From Bacillus sp. V3B (GTDB lineage Bacteria; Bacillota; Bacilli; Bacillales; Cytobacillaceae): a stretch of DNA of 54,671 bases. The stretch is from contig NZ_JAETXM010000023.1 in NCBI RefSeq assembly GCF_024494465.1, positions 1-54,671 of the forward strand. The letters run 5' to 3'. Position numbers and translations under genes: made by a program. Under the pieces are notes generated by a model. That model was not told the DNA's origin and ran no database searches. It saw only the letters and a program-made list of their open reading frames with translations. Positions 9,084 to 17,912 of this stretch are shown here, piece by piece; the first letter of the stretch is position 1, and the number at the start of each line of letters is the position of its first letter.

Positions 9084-10286
9084 TTATAATGCTCTTCTTC
9101 TAACTTCTTCAGTAACAGTGTCTTCTTTGAAGATGTATTGAATCAACTTTTCACTAGAACGCCCTGTAGAATACTTATTCCATCTTCTAGCATATCTTTT
9201 AATGTCCTCTAGGTTAAATTGATTTTCCTTTATTAAATGGATAATATCCAAGGTATCGTCAACAATAGGTCCAGGAACCATATTTTCATATTGACCACAC
9301 AGACCTCTTTCCTTTTGATACGTTTCTAAATCATAAGCAAAGAAAATCATCGGTTTGTTTAATAAAGAAAATTCATACGGAATAGAGGAATAATCTGTAA
9401 TTAAATAATCAGCATTGACTAACAGTTCATTAATACCGTAAGCCGAAGAAGAAAAATCATATACAAATCCTCGATAAAGCTCAGCATAGTTGACTGTACA
9501 CTTTGTCGCCGGATGAAATCTTAAAAGCACAACATAGTCTTCACTAAGTTCATTAGCCATTTTTTCAAGATCCAGCTTCATCTCAAATTCGTCGAGTTGC
9601 TGATCACGATATGTGGGTGCATAAAGAATCTTTTTCTTGTTTCTTAGTGTAAGGTTCTCTTTCCTGAATTGATTAACGATTTGACTCTGAATAATTTCAT
9701 TATAAAAAAAGTCAGTTCTTGGAATACCTGTTCTTAAAATACTCTCCTGCGGGAGATTGAAAGCATTCATAAAGGTATTCGCCATTACATCAGAGCCAAC
9801 AACGACTTTGTGAAATTTTTCATATACACGCAAAAAACGTTCCTGTGCTTTTTTACTGCGATATTGGACAGATTGATCTTCAAGACCAAACTTCTTAATG
9901 GCACCTGAAGCATGCCATAATTGGATACATTCGACATCTTCTTTAAAATCAGTGACAGCTAAAAAGCCAAAATAGTTATCTACGAAAATATGTTTTGATG
10001 TGGCTAAATGATAAATAGCCTGTAGCATCTGAAGAATATGAAAAGATTCAAATGGAATCAGTTTAATATCATCATATGATTGGAAACATGACCCACTTTT
10101 CCCTTTAAAAAGGACAACCACATCGACAGACTTATTTTGTCTTCTTATCTCATCATAGACATACTTGCTGTTATCACCAAAGGAAACGACAAACGTCACC
10201 CTATTTTTAAGTGGGAAAAGATTAAAAAAGTTAAATACCCACTTAAAAATAAGCAAATATACGTCAATGATCAGTTCTCTAACCAT
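9084..10286 (-). CDS. tagB: CDP-glycerol:glycerophosphate glycerophosphotransferase, TagB-like primase
   Basis: This enzyme should add the first glycerol phosphate to the GlcNAc-ManNAc lipid linkage unit at the cytoplasmic face of the membrane. The protein is 400 aa, close to TagB length, with a hydrophobic, membrane-associating N-terminus. Glyphos_transf motifs are WHASGAIKKFG near residue 122 (the WHA-x-GA variant typical of TagB rather than the WHGTP of TagF-type polymerases), ILYAPTYRD near 218, LLRFHP near 252 and TDYSSIPYEF near 297. It overlaps tagD by 8 bases and has no strong Shine-Dalgarno of its own, so translation is probably coupled. Primase rather than polymerase identity rests on length and motif variant. 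Confidence 0.87.
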   Translation of the reverse strand: MVRELIIDVYLLIFKWVFNFFNLFPLKNRVTFVVSFGDNSKYVYDEIRRQNKSVDVVVLFKGKSGSCFQSYDDIKLIPFESFHILQMLQAIYHLATSKHIFVDNYFGFLAVTDFKEDVECIQLWHASGAIKKFGLEDQSVQYRSKKAQERFLRVYEKFHKVVVGSDVMANTFMNAFNLPQESILRTGIPRTDFFYNEIIQSQIVNQFRKENLTLRNKKKILYAPTYRDQQLDEFEMKLDLEKMANELSEDYVVLLRFHPATKCTVNYAELYRGFVYDFSSSAYGINELLVNADYLITDYSSIPYEFSLLNKPMIFFAYDLETYQKERGLCGQYENMVPGPIVDDTLDIIHLIKENQFNLEDIKRYARRWNKYSTGRSSEKLIQYIFKEDTVTEEVRRRAL

Positions 10287-10677
10287 TGTTCACAGCATGT
10301 AAATCCGTTTTAATTTTCGTAGTTGAAATACCAACAGTACGTGGTAAGTAAACAACTTCACAAAACTCTTTAAGTTCATCAAATTTACCTTCCCAATCAT
10401 CACCCATAACAAAGATATCAACATCATGTTTAATGACATCTTGGATTTTTTGTTCCCAATTCATCTCTGGAATTACTTCATCCACGTGTTTGATTGATTC
10501 AAGGATATACTTGCGATTTTCATAGCTATGGTACGCTTCTTTATTCTTTCCCTTATTAAATTCATCTGTCGATAAACCAACAATTAAATAATCGCCTAAA
10601 TTCTTAGCTCTTTCTAACAAATTAATATGTCCTATATGGAGTAAATCAAATGTTCCATAAGTTAAAACCTTCTTCAT
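10279..10677 (-). CDS. tagD: Glycerol-3-phosphate cytidylyltransferase
   Basis: TagD makes CDP-glycerol from CTP and sn-glycerol-3-phosphate, the activated unit for poly(glycerol phosphate) teichoic acid. All signatures of this small cytosolic enzyme are present in 132 aa: GTFDLLHIGH near residue 8 (nucleotide-binding HxGH), the conserved EGKFDELKEFCEVVYLPRT region, and RTVGISTTKIK near 114 (the RTxGISTT signature). It is the first gene of the tagD-tagB unit and is preceded by AAGGAGATG. A predicted SigA-type promoter lies about 130 bases upstream, leaving a long AT-rich leader. Identification is firm. Confidence 0.97.
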   Translation of the reverse strand: MKKVLTYGTFDLLHIGHINLLERAKNLGDYLIVGLSTDEFNKGKNKEAYHSYENRKYILESIKHVDEVIPEMNWEQKIQDVIKHDVDIFVMGDDWEGKFDELKEFCEVVYLPRTVGISTTKIKTDLHAVNNG

Positions 10678-10805
10678 TTAAATATCATCTCCTTACCTAT
10701 TTTTCAAAACCAGGTAATCCACTTTGACATTTACAATCTGTTTAATATCTAAACAATAAAAATATATATTTTACAAAATATTTATATTAAATTAACTTAA
10801 ACTAT

Positions 10806-10834
10806 ATTATATATGCTTGTAGGATTAATTTCAA
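10806..10834 (-). promoter_or_regulatory. SigA-type promoter for tagD-tagB
   Basis: On the minus strand TTGAAA (10829-10834) and a perfect TATAAT (10806-10811) are separated by exactly 17 bases. Transcription would start near 10799, leaving a leader of about 120 bases before tagD. The spacing and match make this one of the better promoters in the window. Confidence 0.7.
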
Positions 10835-10861
10835 TTTCCTTTTCGTTACATTTACATATCA

Positions 10862-10894
10862 ACAGCTACTTTAATATAAAATTAAAGTAGCTGT
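10862..10894. promoter_or_regulatory. Perfect inverted repeat between divergent promoters (operator candidate)
   Basis: Two 14-base arms (ACAGCTACTTTAAT and its complement) flank a 5-base AT loop. No T-tract follows on either strand, so it is not a terminator. It lies 28 bases beyond the tagD -35 hexamer and overlaps the -35 zone of the acyltransferase promoter, where a dimeric regulator could affect either direction. The regulator is unknown. Confidence 0.55.
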
Positions 10895-10909
10895 ATTGTA
10901 AAAACTATA

Positions 10910-10918
10910 TGTTATAAT
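10910..10918 (+). promoter_or_regulatory. Extended -10 promoter for the acyltransferase gene
   Basis: TGTTATAAT is a perfect extended -10 about 40 bases upstream of the acyltransferase start. The -35 zone is occupied by the right arm of the inverted repeat and has no consensus hexamer. Confidence 0.5.
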
Positions 10919-10956
10919 TTCAAAAGACATTTTAAGATCACATAGGGGATGATAAT

Positions 10957-12054
10957 TTGGAGAAAAAACACTATTACTCCATAGATTTATTAAAATTTTT
11001 TGCAATCATTTTTGTTGTTTGCATTCACTCAAATCCTTTTATAAGAGTGAAAATATACGAAGACTTTGACATTAATTTCTTTATAGATGTTTTCGCAAGG
11101 TTTGCTGTTCCCGTCTTTTTTGTTACTTCTGGTTTTTTAATAGGACAAAAAATATTAGAAGGGAAAAATATAAATGAATATTTTAATAAATACACATGGA
11201 AAATCGTAACAATTTTTTTATCTTGGACAGCTTTTTATTTTATTTATGACATTTTAGTAAGATTGAATAGTTATAGACAAACAGGAGAGAAGACGGAAAT
11301 CGAGAAATATATAAATCGTTTTTTTAGCCTGGATACGTTATGGTACACACCGAATGGAACACCTTATCACTTATGGTATCTGGTCGCACTTATTTGGTCT
11401 TTAATTATCCTTTATTTCTTTATCAAGCATAAAAAGCTTAATTTATTATTAGTTTTAAGCCTAGGATTTAACTTAGTTGGCCTTTTGGGACAATCTTATT
11501 CTGTGATTTTTGATTTAAGCAAAAATACAAGGGAAGCATTGTTCTTTGCCACTTTTTATCTCACCTTAGGGTACTGGATTGGTTTTAACCTCAATAAAAT
11601 TAGAGGGAATTTATTAAGAGTAAACCCCCTTATCTATTTATGGTTATTTTTTATCTTTTCTGGTCTACAAATTCTAGAAAGCGTACTTTTAGTTAAAAAA
11701 TTTGGATTCGGAAGGGCAGAAAATTATTATCTTTCAACAGTATTCTTAGTAGTATCTTTATTTTTATTTGCATTAACGAAACCTAATATTGGAAAAGGTT
11801 CTTGGTTATCAAAAGTTGGAAAGAATTCACTAGGCATATATGTTATTCATGTATTCTTCATCAATTTAATAAGGAGATTGCTTCCTGAAGAGTTACTTTT
11901 CATTAGAGAAACTTTTTGGTGGCACTTACTATATACACCTGCATTAATCGTTATCTCTTATTTTGCATATGAAATTATACAAATAGTCAAAAGAAGAATA
12001 AAAAATAGAACTTCGCATAAAGAGGAACTCACACAAGAGCATAAAACATTATAA
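10957..12054 (+). CDS. Membrane acyltransferase family 3 protein
   Basis: This 365-aa integral membrane protein has about ten hydrophobic helices. The N-terminus YSIDLLKFFAIIFVVCIHS carries the family's conserved His at the end of helix 1, and RFAVPVFFVTSGFLIG is the second family block. Family members O-acylate sugars of surface glycans such as exopolysaccharide, peptidoglycan or teichoic acid, usually with acetyl or succinyl groups. The start is TTG, preceded by AGGGGATG. Its base composition is more AT-rich than that of the neighbouring tag genes, and it interrupts the usual tag order, which hints at separate acquisition. The acceptor is not deducible; a wall or secreted glycan is the likeliest. 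Confidence 0.85.
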   Translation: MEKKHYYSIDLLKFFAIIFVVCIHSNPFIRVKIYEDFDINFFIDVFARFAVPVFFVTSGFLIGQKILEGKNINEYFNKYTWKIVTIFLSWTAFYFIYDILVRLNSYRQTGEKTEIEKYINRFFSLDTLWYTPNGTPYHLWYLVALIWSLIILYFFIKHKKLNLLLVLSLGFNLVGLLGQSYSVIFDLSKNTREALFFATFYLTLGYWIGFNLNKIRGNLLRVNPLIYLWLFFIFSGLQILESVLLVKKFGFGRAENYYLSTVFLVVSLFLFALTKPNIGKGSWLSKVGKNSLGIYVIHVFFINLIRRLLPEELLFIRETFWWHLLYTPALIVISYFAYEIIQIVKRRIKNRTSHKEELTQEHKTL

Positions 12055-12107
12055 TAAAATGAAACGAGTCGTAGTATGTGAGATTTATAAAGCGGATGAA
12101 GAAAAAA

Positions 12108-12137
12108 AGAAGGTCAGGAATTCTCTCCTGACCTTCT
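12108..12137. terminator. Bidirectional rho-independent terminator
   Basis: A 12-bp stem (AGAAGGTCAGGA with its complement) and 6-base loop sit between convergent genes, with a T-run on each side (A7 upstream on the plus strand, T6 downstream). It ends the acyltransferase and glucosaminidase transcripts. Confidence 0.88.
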
Positions 12138-12149
12138 CTTTTTTATAGT

Positions 12150-14861
12150 CTAATTCTCTAATTCAGTTATATATTCTCCTGACACCCATCCTGTTTCGCT
12201 TGAGTTAGGGAGATAAATATTGTACCAACCTGAATCTGTTACAGGTTGCCCATTTTCCAGAACTGCTTTTAAGAATTCATTAGCCTTAGCATACCCAATT
12301 TTATCACCCTCAGGCTGATTACGAATGTTCAATGTGGTTGAAAGCCCACTAACCTGCAATAGATTATCAAAAGACAAACTTTCTCCGTAAATCCATCCGG
12401 TTTGACCATCAACAGAAATTCGATACCAACGATGATCATAAGGATAGTCACCCGTAGTTCTTACATCGGTATTATAACCTAGAACAGTTACTTTAGTAGA
12501 TTTCTGTAAAGTACTGATGTAAAAACTTGAAGATAAATAAGGATAACTTCTTAAATTGATATTTCCATTTAGAGTTGCTGTGATTCCTTGTGGGAAATCT
12601 ATAACAATATCCGTTGGAACAGGTTTTCCTGCTGGAATATCTCTACCTAAGTTTTCTGGAGCACTACCGTTTGGTGTTATAGGAGATGCTGAAGGATAGT
12701 ACTTAGCATCATACGGCTGAATACCTTCCATTAAATTAGCAATTCCATTTTTCCAATTTTGATCGGTAGCATACTTGACATTCATTCCTGTTAAAGTAGA
12801 CCCATGCTCTGAATAATAGTAACTACCACCAGGAATTAAATAATTCTTCTTCACCATATAGGCTACAGCATTAATACTTTCTTCAATACTATCAAAATAG
12901 TATCCCATTGTGAAAGGAGCAACATCATATGCACCATAACCATATAGATTATTTTTATATGTAAACAAGTTGGATCCTGCCCAACCAGTTTCCCATATAG
13001 CATGTGCTACTAGATAAACGGCATTTACTCCGTATTTATTTTGTACATTAATAAAACTTTGCGAATGTTTCTTTAGTTGGCTATTCGAATGGCCCTTACG
13101 ATCGAAGAAATCCTCAATATCCTTTGCAGATATATTAGCAGGCTTTCTTAAATCAAGTTCCAAATAACCTACTTTTTCAGTGCTAACATCATCTTTATGA
13201 ATGTATCCAGTTTTCTTATAACCATTAATATAAACAGTTGCCTTATACCAAGAAGTTGTAAATGTTTGAACCTTTAATTCCGCTCCGCTATTATAATATT
13301 TTAAAACGGCTGCGTCTTCGGAAGCACTAGAGTACACATTTACTTTGTCTGCAATACCCCATACCTGCAGGTTTGTTGGAGAACTTGTACTATTTTCAAC
13401 ATCTCCAGATTTAATGTAACCTGTTTTCTTATGACCATTAATATAAACGGTTGCTGAATACCAGCCATTAATATAGGACTGATATTTCAAAACACTTCCT
13501 CGGTTATATGATTTCAAGACTTCAGAACTAGTTATTGCCTTTTCATAAATCTTTGTTGGTGATTGTAACCCGACCCCATAATACGTTTCTGGGTTTTCTG
13601 TTGGGTTTTCCACGTCACTCGCTTTTATATATCCTAACGTCTTCTTCCCATTAATATAAACAGTTGCTAAATACCAGCCTGATACAAATGATTCGTATTT
13701 TAAAATGCTACCCTGTTCATATGATTTTAATGTGTTTGAACTCGTGGAGGCCCTTTGGTATACCTTTGTTGGTGATGTCTTTCCTACTCCAATATAAGTG
13801 ACAGGATTATTTGTAATATTTTCTACATCACTTTTATGAATATACCCAGTAGTCGCTTTACCCTTAATATAAACTGTAGCTTCATACCAATCGGAAGTTA
13901 GTGTTCGATATTTTAAAACACTACCTTGTGGATATGTTTTTAATACATTTGAATTACTTGATGCTTTAGAGTAAATATTTGTTGGTTCCTTCAAACTGAC
14001 CCCATTTAAAGGAATACTTTCCGAAGTGATATTTTCTACATCACTTACTTTAATATAACCAGTAGTTGCCTGACCATTAATATAAACCTTAGCTTTATGC
14101 CAATCTGCTGTATACGTTTCGTATTTTAATAAAGTCCCTTGATCATAGCTTTTTAGAGGTTCCGAGCTAGTCGAAGGCTGTTCATATACATGCGTTGTTG
14201 GACTCGCTAAACCAATCCCTTGAAGATTTACCGGTGCACTTTGTGTCATTAGATTAAGAGATGTAGGTTCTGCTTCAGCATTCACCTCTGAGGACTCTTC
14301 GTCAGAACTTGAAACATCCAATGTTTCCTGCTGGTCACCCTCTAATGTCTCTTCTGTTACATCTGTAACAAATTGATTTTCATCAACAATCATACCATCT
14401 TCGTTTTTAACGCTCTCTTCTTCTGTTACATCATTATCTTCTTCATTACTCTCAATAGATTCGTTTATAGACGCTTCTGGTTCTGTTATAGAAGATTCTG
14501 CACTATTTAATCTACTATTTCGAAACTCTTCAGCGTTTGATGAATCTACAATCATACTACTCTGTACATAACCATTCAACGACGTTTTTGTTTCAACATC
14601 CGTATACTCCAAAAACGTGAATTCTAATCCTTCTTCTAATACAGTTACTTCCGTTTCATCCTCTAGTGATAAAAGGACCTTAGAGTCTAAGGATTCTTCC
14701 TCGTAAAGATCAACTGTTCCACCTGCTTCTTCAGCAAAAACCAGAGCTTTCTTTGGTTCAGGGAGTTCAGATGCATATGTAGCATTTGGTTGAAGGGGTA
14801 TAAACTGTAGTAATAAAAGAAGAATGAGAAAATAAACACTTGTTGTTTTTACCATATTCAC
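12150..14861 (-). CDS. Secreted N-acetylglucosaminidase with SH3-like wall-binding repeats
   Basis: This is an autolysin-type enzyme of 903 aa. It has a signal peptide (residues 1-30, cut near TYA-SE), an SH3-like segment near 40-105, an acidic Glu/Ser-rich linker to about 205, five tandem SH3-like repeats of about 72 residues (each ending in a TTGYIKVSDVEN-like block) to about 565, the glucosaminidase domain near 570-720 with AHAIWETGWAGSN carrying the probable catalytic Glu near 624, and two more SH3b-like domains at the C-terminus. Glucosaminidases of this family (LytD/AtlA-type) cut the glycan strand of peptidoglycan during growth and cell separation. The start is GTG, 9 bases after GGGGG; the in-frame ATG two codons later is too far from it. 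The repeats probably hold the enzyme in the wall, perhaps through teichoic acid. Confidence 0.9.
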   Translation of the reverse strand: MNMVKTTSVYFLILLLLLQFIPLQPNATYASELPEPKKALVFAEEAGGTVDLYEEESLDSKVLLSLEDETEVTVLEEGLEFTFLEYTDVETKTSLNGYVQSSMIVDSSNAEEFRNSRLNSAESSITEPEASINESIESNEEDNDVTEEESVKNEDGMIVDENQFVTDVTEETLEGDQQETLDVSSSDEESSEVNAEAEPTSLNLMTQSAPVNLQGIGLASPTTHVYEQPSTSSEPLKSYDQGTLLKYETYTADWHKAKVYINGQATTGYIKVSDVENITSESIPLNGVSLKEPTNIYSKASSNSNVLKTYPQGSVLKYRTLTSDWYEATVYIKGKATTGYIHKSDVENITNNPVTYIGVGKTSPTKVYQRASTSSNTLKSYEQGSILKYESFVSGWYLATVYINGKKTLGYIKASDVENPTENPETYYGVGLQSPTKIYEKAITSSEVLKSYNRGSVLKYQSYINGWYSATVYINGHKKTGYIKSGDVENSTSSPTNLQVWGIADKVNVYSSASEDAAVLKYYNSGAELKVQTFTTSWYKATVYINGYKKTGYIHKDDVSTEKVGYLELDLRKPANISAKDIEDFFDRKGHSNSQLKKHSQSFINVQNKYGVNAVYLVAHAIWETGWAGSNLFTYKNNLYGYGAYDVAPFTMGYYFDSIEESINAVAYMVKKNYLIPGGSYYYSEHGSTLTGMNVKYATDQNWKNGIANLMEGIQPYDAKYYPSASPITPNGSAPENLGRDIPAGKPVPTDIVIDFPQGITATLNGNINLRSYPYLSSSFYISTLQKSTKVTVLGYNTDVRTTGDYPYDHRWYRISVDGQTGWIYGESLSFDNLLQVSGLSTTLNIRNQPEGDKIGYAKANEFLKAVLENGQPVTDSGWYNIYLPNSSETGWVSGEYITELEN

Positions 14862-15255
14862 AAATAATTTCCCCCATATAAATTTTAGACACTACCCAGC
14901 AGATGTAATTGACCCTAGCAATGACTGCTATTTACATATTATTAAATGTTTATCTTACATTAATAAACGTAAACACATACTGGTTTTTGGATTTCCCCAT
15001 GAGTCTTTTTACATATGGGTAAGAGGCTACTACTAGCTTGCAGCAAAGTTTCGTCAACATTAAAAAGCACATGCAAAATGAATAGTATCTACCTAGTTAA
15101 CAAAGATACGCTTAGACTTGAACTCTTTTCCTAATCTCCCCTCCTTTTTTCTTTCTAAATACTAATCTATCAAATTACGACAAATTCTTCTACACTTTTT
15201 GAATAGTATTATTGTTTTTTCCTATTTTATCATAATGAATCCTGTGATTTATTAA
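14862..15255. other. Gene-free spacer upstream of the glucosaminidase gene
   Basis: About 390 bases with no supportable gene. On the minus strand AAAAGGAGGGGAG (around 15137-15150) looks like a very strong ribosome binding site but has no start codon within 15 bases. It may be the relic of a small upstream gene. The glucosaminidase promoter must lie here, but no hexamer pair is convincing. Confidence 0.4.
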
Positions 15256-15280
15256 AACCCCCTCCAAATTGGAGGGGGTT
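15256..15280 (-). terminator. Rho-independent terminator of the C39-repeat gene
   Basis: An 11-bp GC-rich stem (AACCCCCTCCA with its complement) and 3-base loop lie 5 bases after the stop codon, followed on the minus strand by TTTTAAT. Confidence 0.85.
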
Positions 15281-15284
15281 CCTG

Positions 15285-17675
15285 TTATCTAACAACAATT
15301 GCTCTTCTATCAAATGAATCAAAAACTTGATTAAATTTTCTTTCGCTAACTGTACTTAATAATTTACCGCCTGCAGGATCTACATATAAATATTCATTCG
15401 TTTTTTCATTATATCCTGATAAAGAAATAACATGATACTCAACAGGTGCATACATTTTATCTTCGCCGGAATAATACCATTTCCAGTTTAAAGTTCGAAA
15501 ATTATACACAACCCAAACTAATACTGGATTACCTTGACGAAGCTCAGATTTAATTTTTTCTTCACTTATTCCATTAATAACTTCACTGTCAGATCTATAT
15601 TTCTTAGATAATCCAATTAATCCTTCAGGATAAATTAAATTTGGATCTCCTTGCTGACTTCTAAATGGTGAGCCTACGTAGCCCTTGTATGGATCGTTAG
15701 AATATGTCATTGAAGCTCCCATATAGGTTTTATCAAGGTTATACCCTTTGAAATTGAGCGCTTGAGTTAAGGAAACGACAGAACATCCCCAAGGCATACT
15801 AGGATTCTGCATAATTTTAGGAATAAAAAGTTTCATATTTTCAAGGCGATTCCAATGATTACCATATTTTGTTCCTGTCTTAAATATATAGTTCCCTTTA
15901 TTCTTTTGAGTACTTTGTTCTTTTAATTCAGCATTGTTAATAATACCATTGTTGTTAATATTAAAGTAATACTTTATATTCTTAGCACGATTTGTTGCTC
16001 TTGTTTTAGGATAATATTCATAAGCCTTTATTACAGTGAAAGAATTTTCTTTACGTGTTAAGGAGCTAGTCATGTAACCATTATGATCGTAATAATAAAT
16101 ATATTTTATTTTTTGTCCATGTTTACCGTATACGGCTTTATCATGGTATGTATATCGAGTGATCATTCTTTTAGAATTTTTTGCTCTTCGAGAAGCTTGG
16201 TAGACATACCCATTCGTATTAAGGTTAAAAATATACTCAATATTATTTCCTTTACTGCTAAAAGGAGTATTGCTGTAATACTGATACCATGTTGCTATCC
16301 TCTGCGTCCCTTTTTCTCTTTTTGTTGCTTTTGTAACATGACCTTGACTATTTAAATTATATATGTATTCAATATTGTTCCCATGATTTCCATAAACTGT
16401 TTGCGGGTAATAATCATACCGAGAAATAACTTTCTTTGTCCCCTGCTGTCTCTTACTCGCTTTTTCTACATAACCTGAACGATTTAAATCGAAGATGTAT
16501 TTAATATTGTCCCCATGATCACCATAAACTGTTTGCGGATAATAATCATACCGAGAAATAATTTTCTTTGTCCCCTGCTGTCTCTTACTCGCTTTTTCTA
16601 CATAACCTGAGCGATTTAAATCAAAAATATACTTAATATTGTTCCCATGATCACCGTAGACTGTTTGTGGATAATATTGATACCAAGAAGTAATTTTTTT
16701 TGTTCCTTTTTCACGTTTAGTTGCCTTTGTTACAAGACCTTCACTATCAATTACAAATACAAATTGAATATTATGACCATGATTTCCAAAAGTCGTTTCT
16801 GGATAATATTGAAATCTTTGAATAACTTGTTGGTTCTCCTCATCGAGTTCTTCTGCCGCTTCTACAAACCCATCATTATTAATATCAAAAATATATTTAA
16901 TTCTACGATCACTATCTTCATAATTTGTCTCAGGATAGTATTCATAGTAACGGATGATTTCAGCAGTTGTCTCTCTCTCTGTTGCCATCGTTACATAACC
17001 ATTTTTCACGTCATATTCATACTGAATTTGAGTTTTATGGTTTCCATATGTTGTTTGTGGAAAGTAATCATAATAGGCAATAGTTGCTTGTGTTCCTTGT
17101 TCTTTTACCTCAGCGTATTGAATCGTTTGGTCCTCGTTTAAGTAAAAGACTTTATTTATATTCACATCTGCATTTTCCACTAAAGTAGTAGCATAATATT
17201 CTTGAATCTTTACTAATCTACCATTATCATAGACTTCTGCATATGATAATTCACCATTATTATCAAAATAATATTTGATGTTTCCATCTTCTACAACCTC
17301 AACAACTGAGTCTTCCTCTTTAGTTTCCTCAAGTGAATTTTGCTCAAGTGTTCTCAATTGTTTAGTTCCATCTGATGGAATTTCTATTTTTTCTTGCTCA
17401 GACTCTGGGAACTCAGATTCAGCTATTTGATCTTTTTCCTCTGTGTCTACTTCAGTTTCCACTGATTCTTCTTCATTTATAGGTGCTATAGCCTCTATAC
17501 CTTCATCTTTTACTTCTTCAGGCTCTTCTGTCTCATCAGATGAATTTATACTGACATCAGTATTAATACTAGAGTCGGTTTCCTGAGTGTTCGCTGATTC
17601 AGCTTGGCCCACATTACCTAAAGAAGAAAGAATGAGCACAAAACAGAACATTAACACCACTAATCTTCTCAACAT
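15285..17675 (-). CDS. Secreted C39-like cysteine peptidase fold with eleven ~44-residue repeats
   Basis: The protein (796 aa) has a signal peptide (residues 1-25, cut near GQA-ES), an acidic Glu/Ser-rich linker to about 125, then about eleven tandem repeats of roughly 44 residues. Each repeat is built around YYPQTVYGDHG, then a NIKYIFDLN-like strand, then GYVEKASKR. The C-terminal 180 residues resemble the C39-like family: Cys in MPWGCSVVSL near 629, His in EYHVISLSGY near 748 and Asp in YVDPAGG near 766 would form the triad. Proteins with this domain cleave or bind peptides outside the cell. I do not recognise the repeat family. The Asp/Asn-rich turns could bind calcium or a wall polymer. 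It is monocistronic between terminators. Function beyond a secreted C39-like fold is not known. Confidence 0.8.
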   Translation of the reverse strand: MLRRLVVLMFCFVLILSSLGNVGQAESANTQETDSSINTDVSINSSDETEEPEEVKDEGIEAIAPINEEESVETEVDTEEKDQIAESEFPESEQEKIEIPSDGTKQLRTLEQNSLEETKEEDSVVEVVEDGNIKYYFDNNGELSYAEVYDNGRLVKIQEYYATTLVENADVNINKVFYLNEDQTIQYAEVKEQGTQATIAYYDYFPQTTYGNHKTQIQYEYDVKNGYVTMATERETTAEIIRYYEYYPETNYEDSDRRIKYIFDINNDGFVEAAEELDEENQQVIQRFQYYPETTFGNHGHNIQFVFVIDSEGLVTKATKREKGTKKITSWYQYYPQTVYGDHGNNIKYIFDLNRSGYVEKASKRQQGTKKIISRYDYYPQTVYGDHGDNIKYIFDLNRSGYVEKASKRQQGTKKVISRYDYYPQTVYGNHGNNIEYIYNLNSQGHVTKATKREKGTQRIATWYQYYSNTPFSSKGNNIEYIFNLNTNGYVYQASRRAKNSKRMITRYTYHDKAVYGKHGQKIKYIYYYDHNGYMTSSLTRKENSFTVIKAYEYYPKTRATNRAKNIKYYFNINNNGIINNAELKEQSTQKNKGNYIFKTGTKYGNHWNRLENMKLFIPKIMQNPSMPWGCSVVSLTQALNFKGYNLDKTYMGASMTYSNDPYKGYVGSPFRSQQGDPNLIYPEGLIGLSKKYRSDSEVINGISEEKIKSELRQGNPVLVWVVYNFRTLNWKWYYSGEDKMYAPVEYHVISLSGYNEKTNEYLYVDPAGGKLLSTVSERKFNQVFDSFDRRAIVVR
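16377..16640. repeat. Two near-identical 132-bp tandem units inside the C39-repeat gene
   Basis: Units 16377-16508 and 16509-16640 differ at only a few positions, whereas the flanking repeats of the same gene are diverged. This looks like a recent in-frame duplication of one 44-codon repeat. Confidence 0.85.
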
Positions 17676-17863
17676 CTTGTCACACCTCTCATTTTTCCAA
17701 AATATTAAATTTTTATCACATGCATTATTCTATAATAATCAACCACTATATTAAACCCACTTAACAGAATTTCAATGATACTAATCATCGTTTTGTTAGT
17801 AGCAAGAATAGTGATTCTAATTTTTAGCACTTCGAAAGTATAAAAGAATTTTTATTTCCACAA

Positions 17864-17895
17864 AAAAATGTCTCTCATAGGCAAGAGACATTTTT
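17864..17895 (-). terminator. Rho-independent terminator of the tagF-like operon
   Basis: A 12-bp stem (AAAAATGTCTCT with its complement) and 8-base loop lie 18 bases after the stop of the TagF-like gene, with a T-run on the minus strand. Confidence 0.85.
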
Positions 17896-17912
17896 CTTGT
17901 ATATTCTAAGCA

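Noticed and set aside
10736-10760. TTTACA/TTTAAT direct repeats that could be PhoP-type boxes near tagD
   Set aside because: Only one unit fits the consensus and they lie downstream of the predicted tagD promoter; such matches are expected in AT-rich DNA.
16647-17141. 164-codon open frame on the plus strand
   Set aside because: Antisense shadow of the C39-repeat gene created by its repeats; hydrophobic nonsense with no ribosome site.
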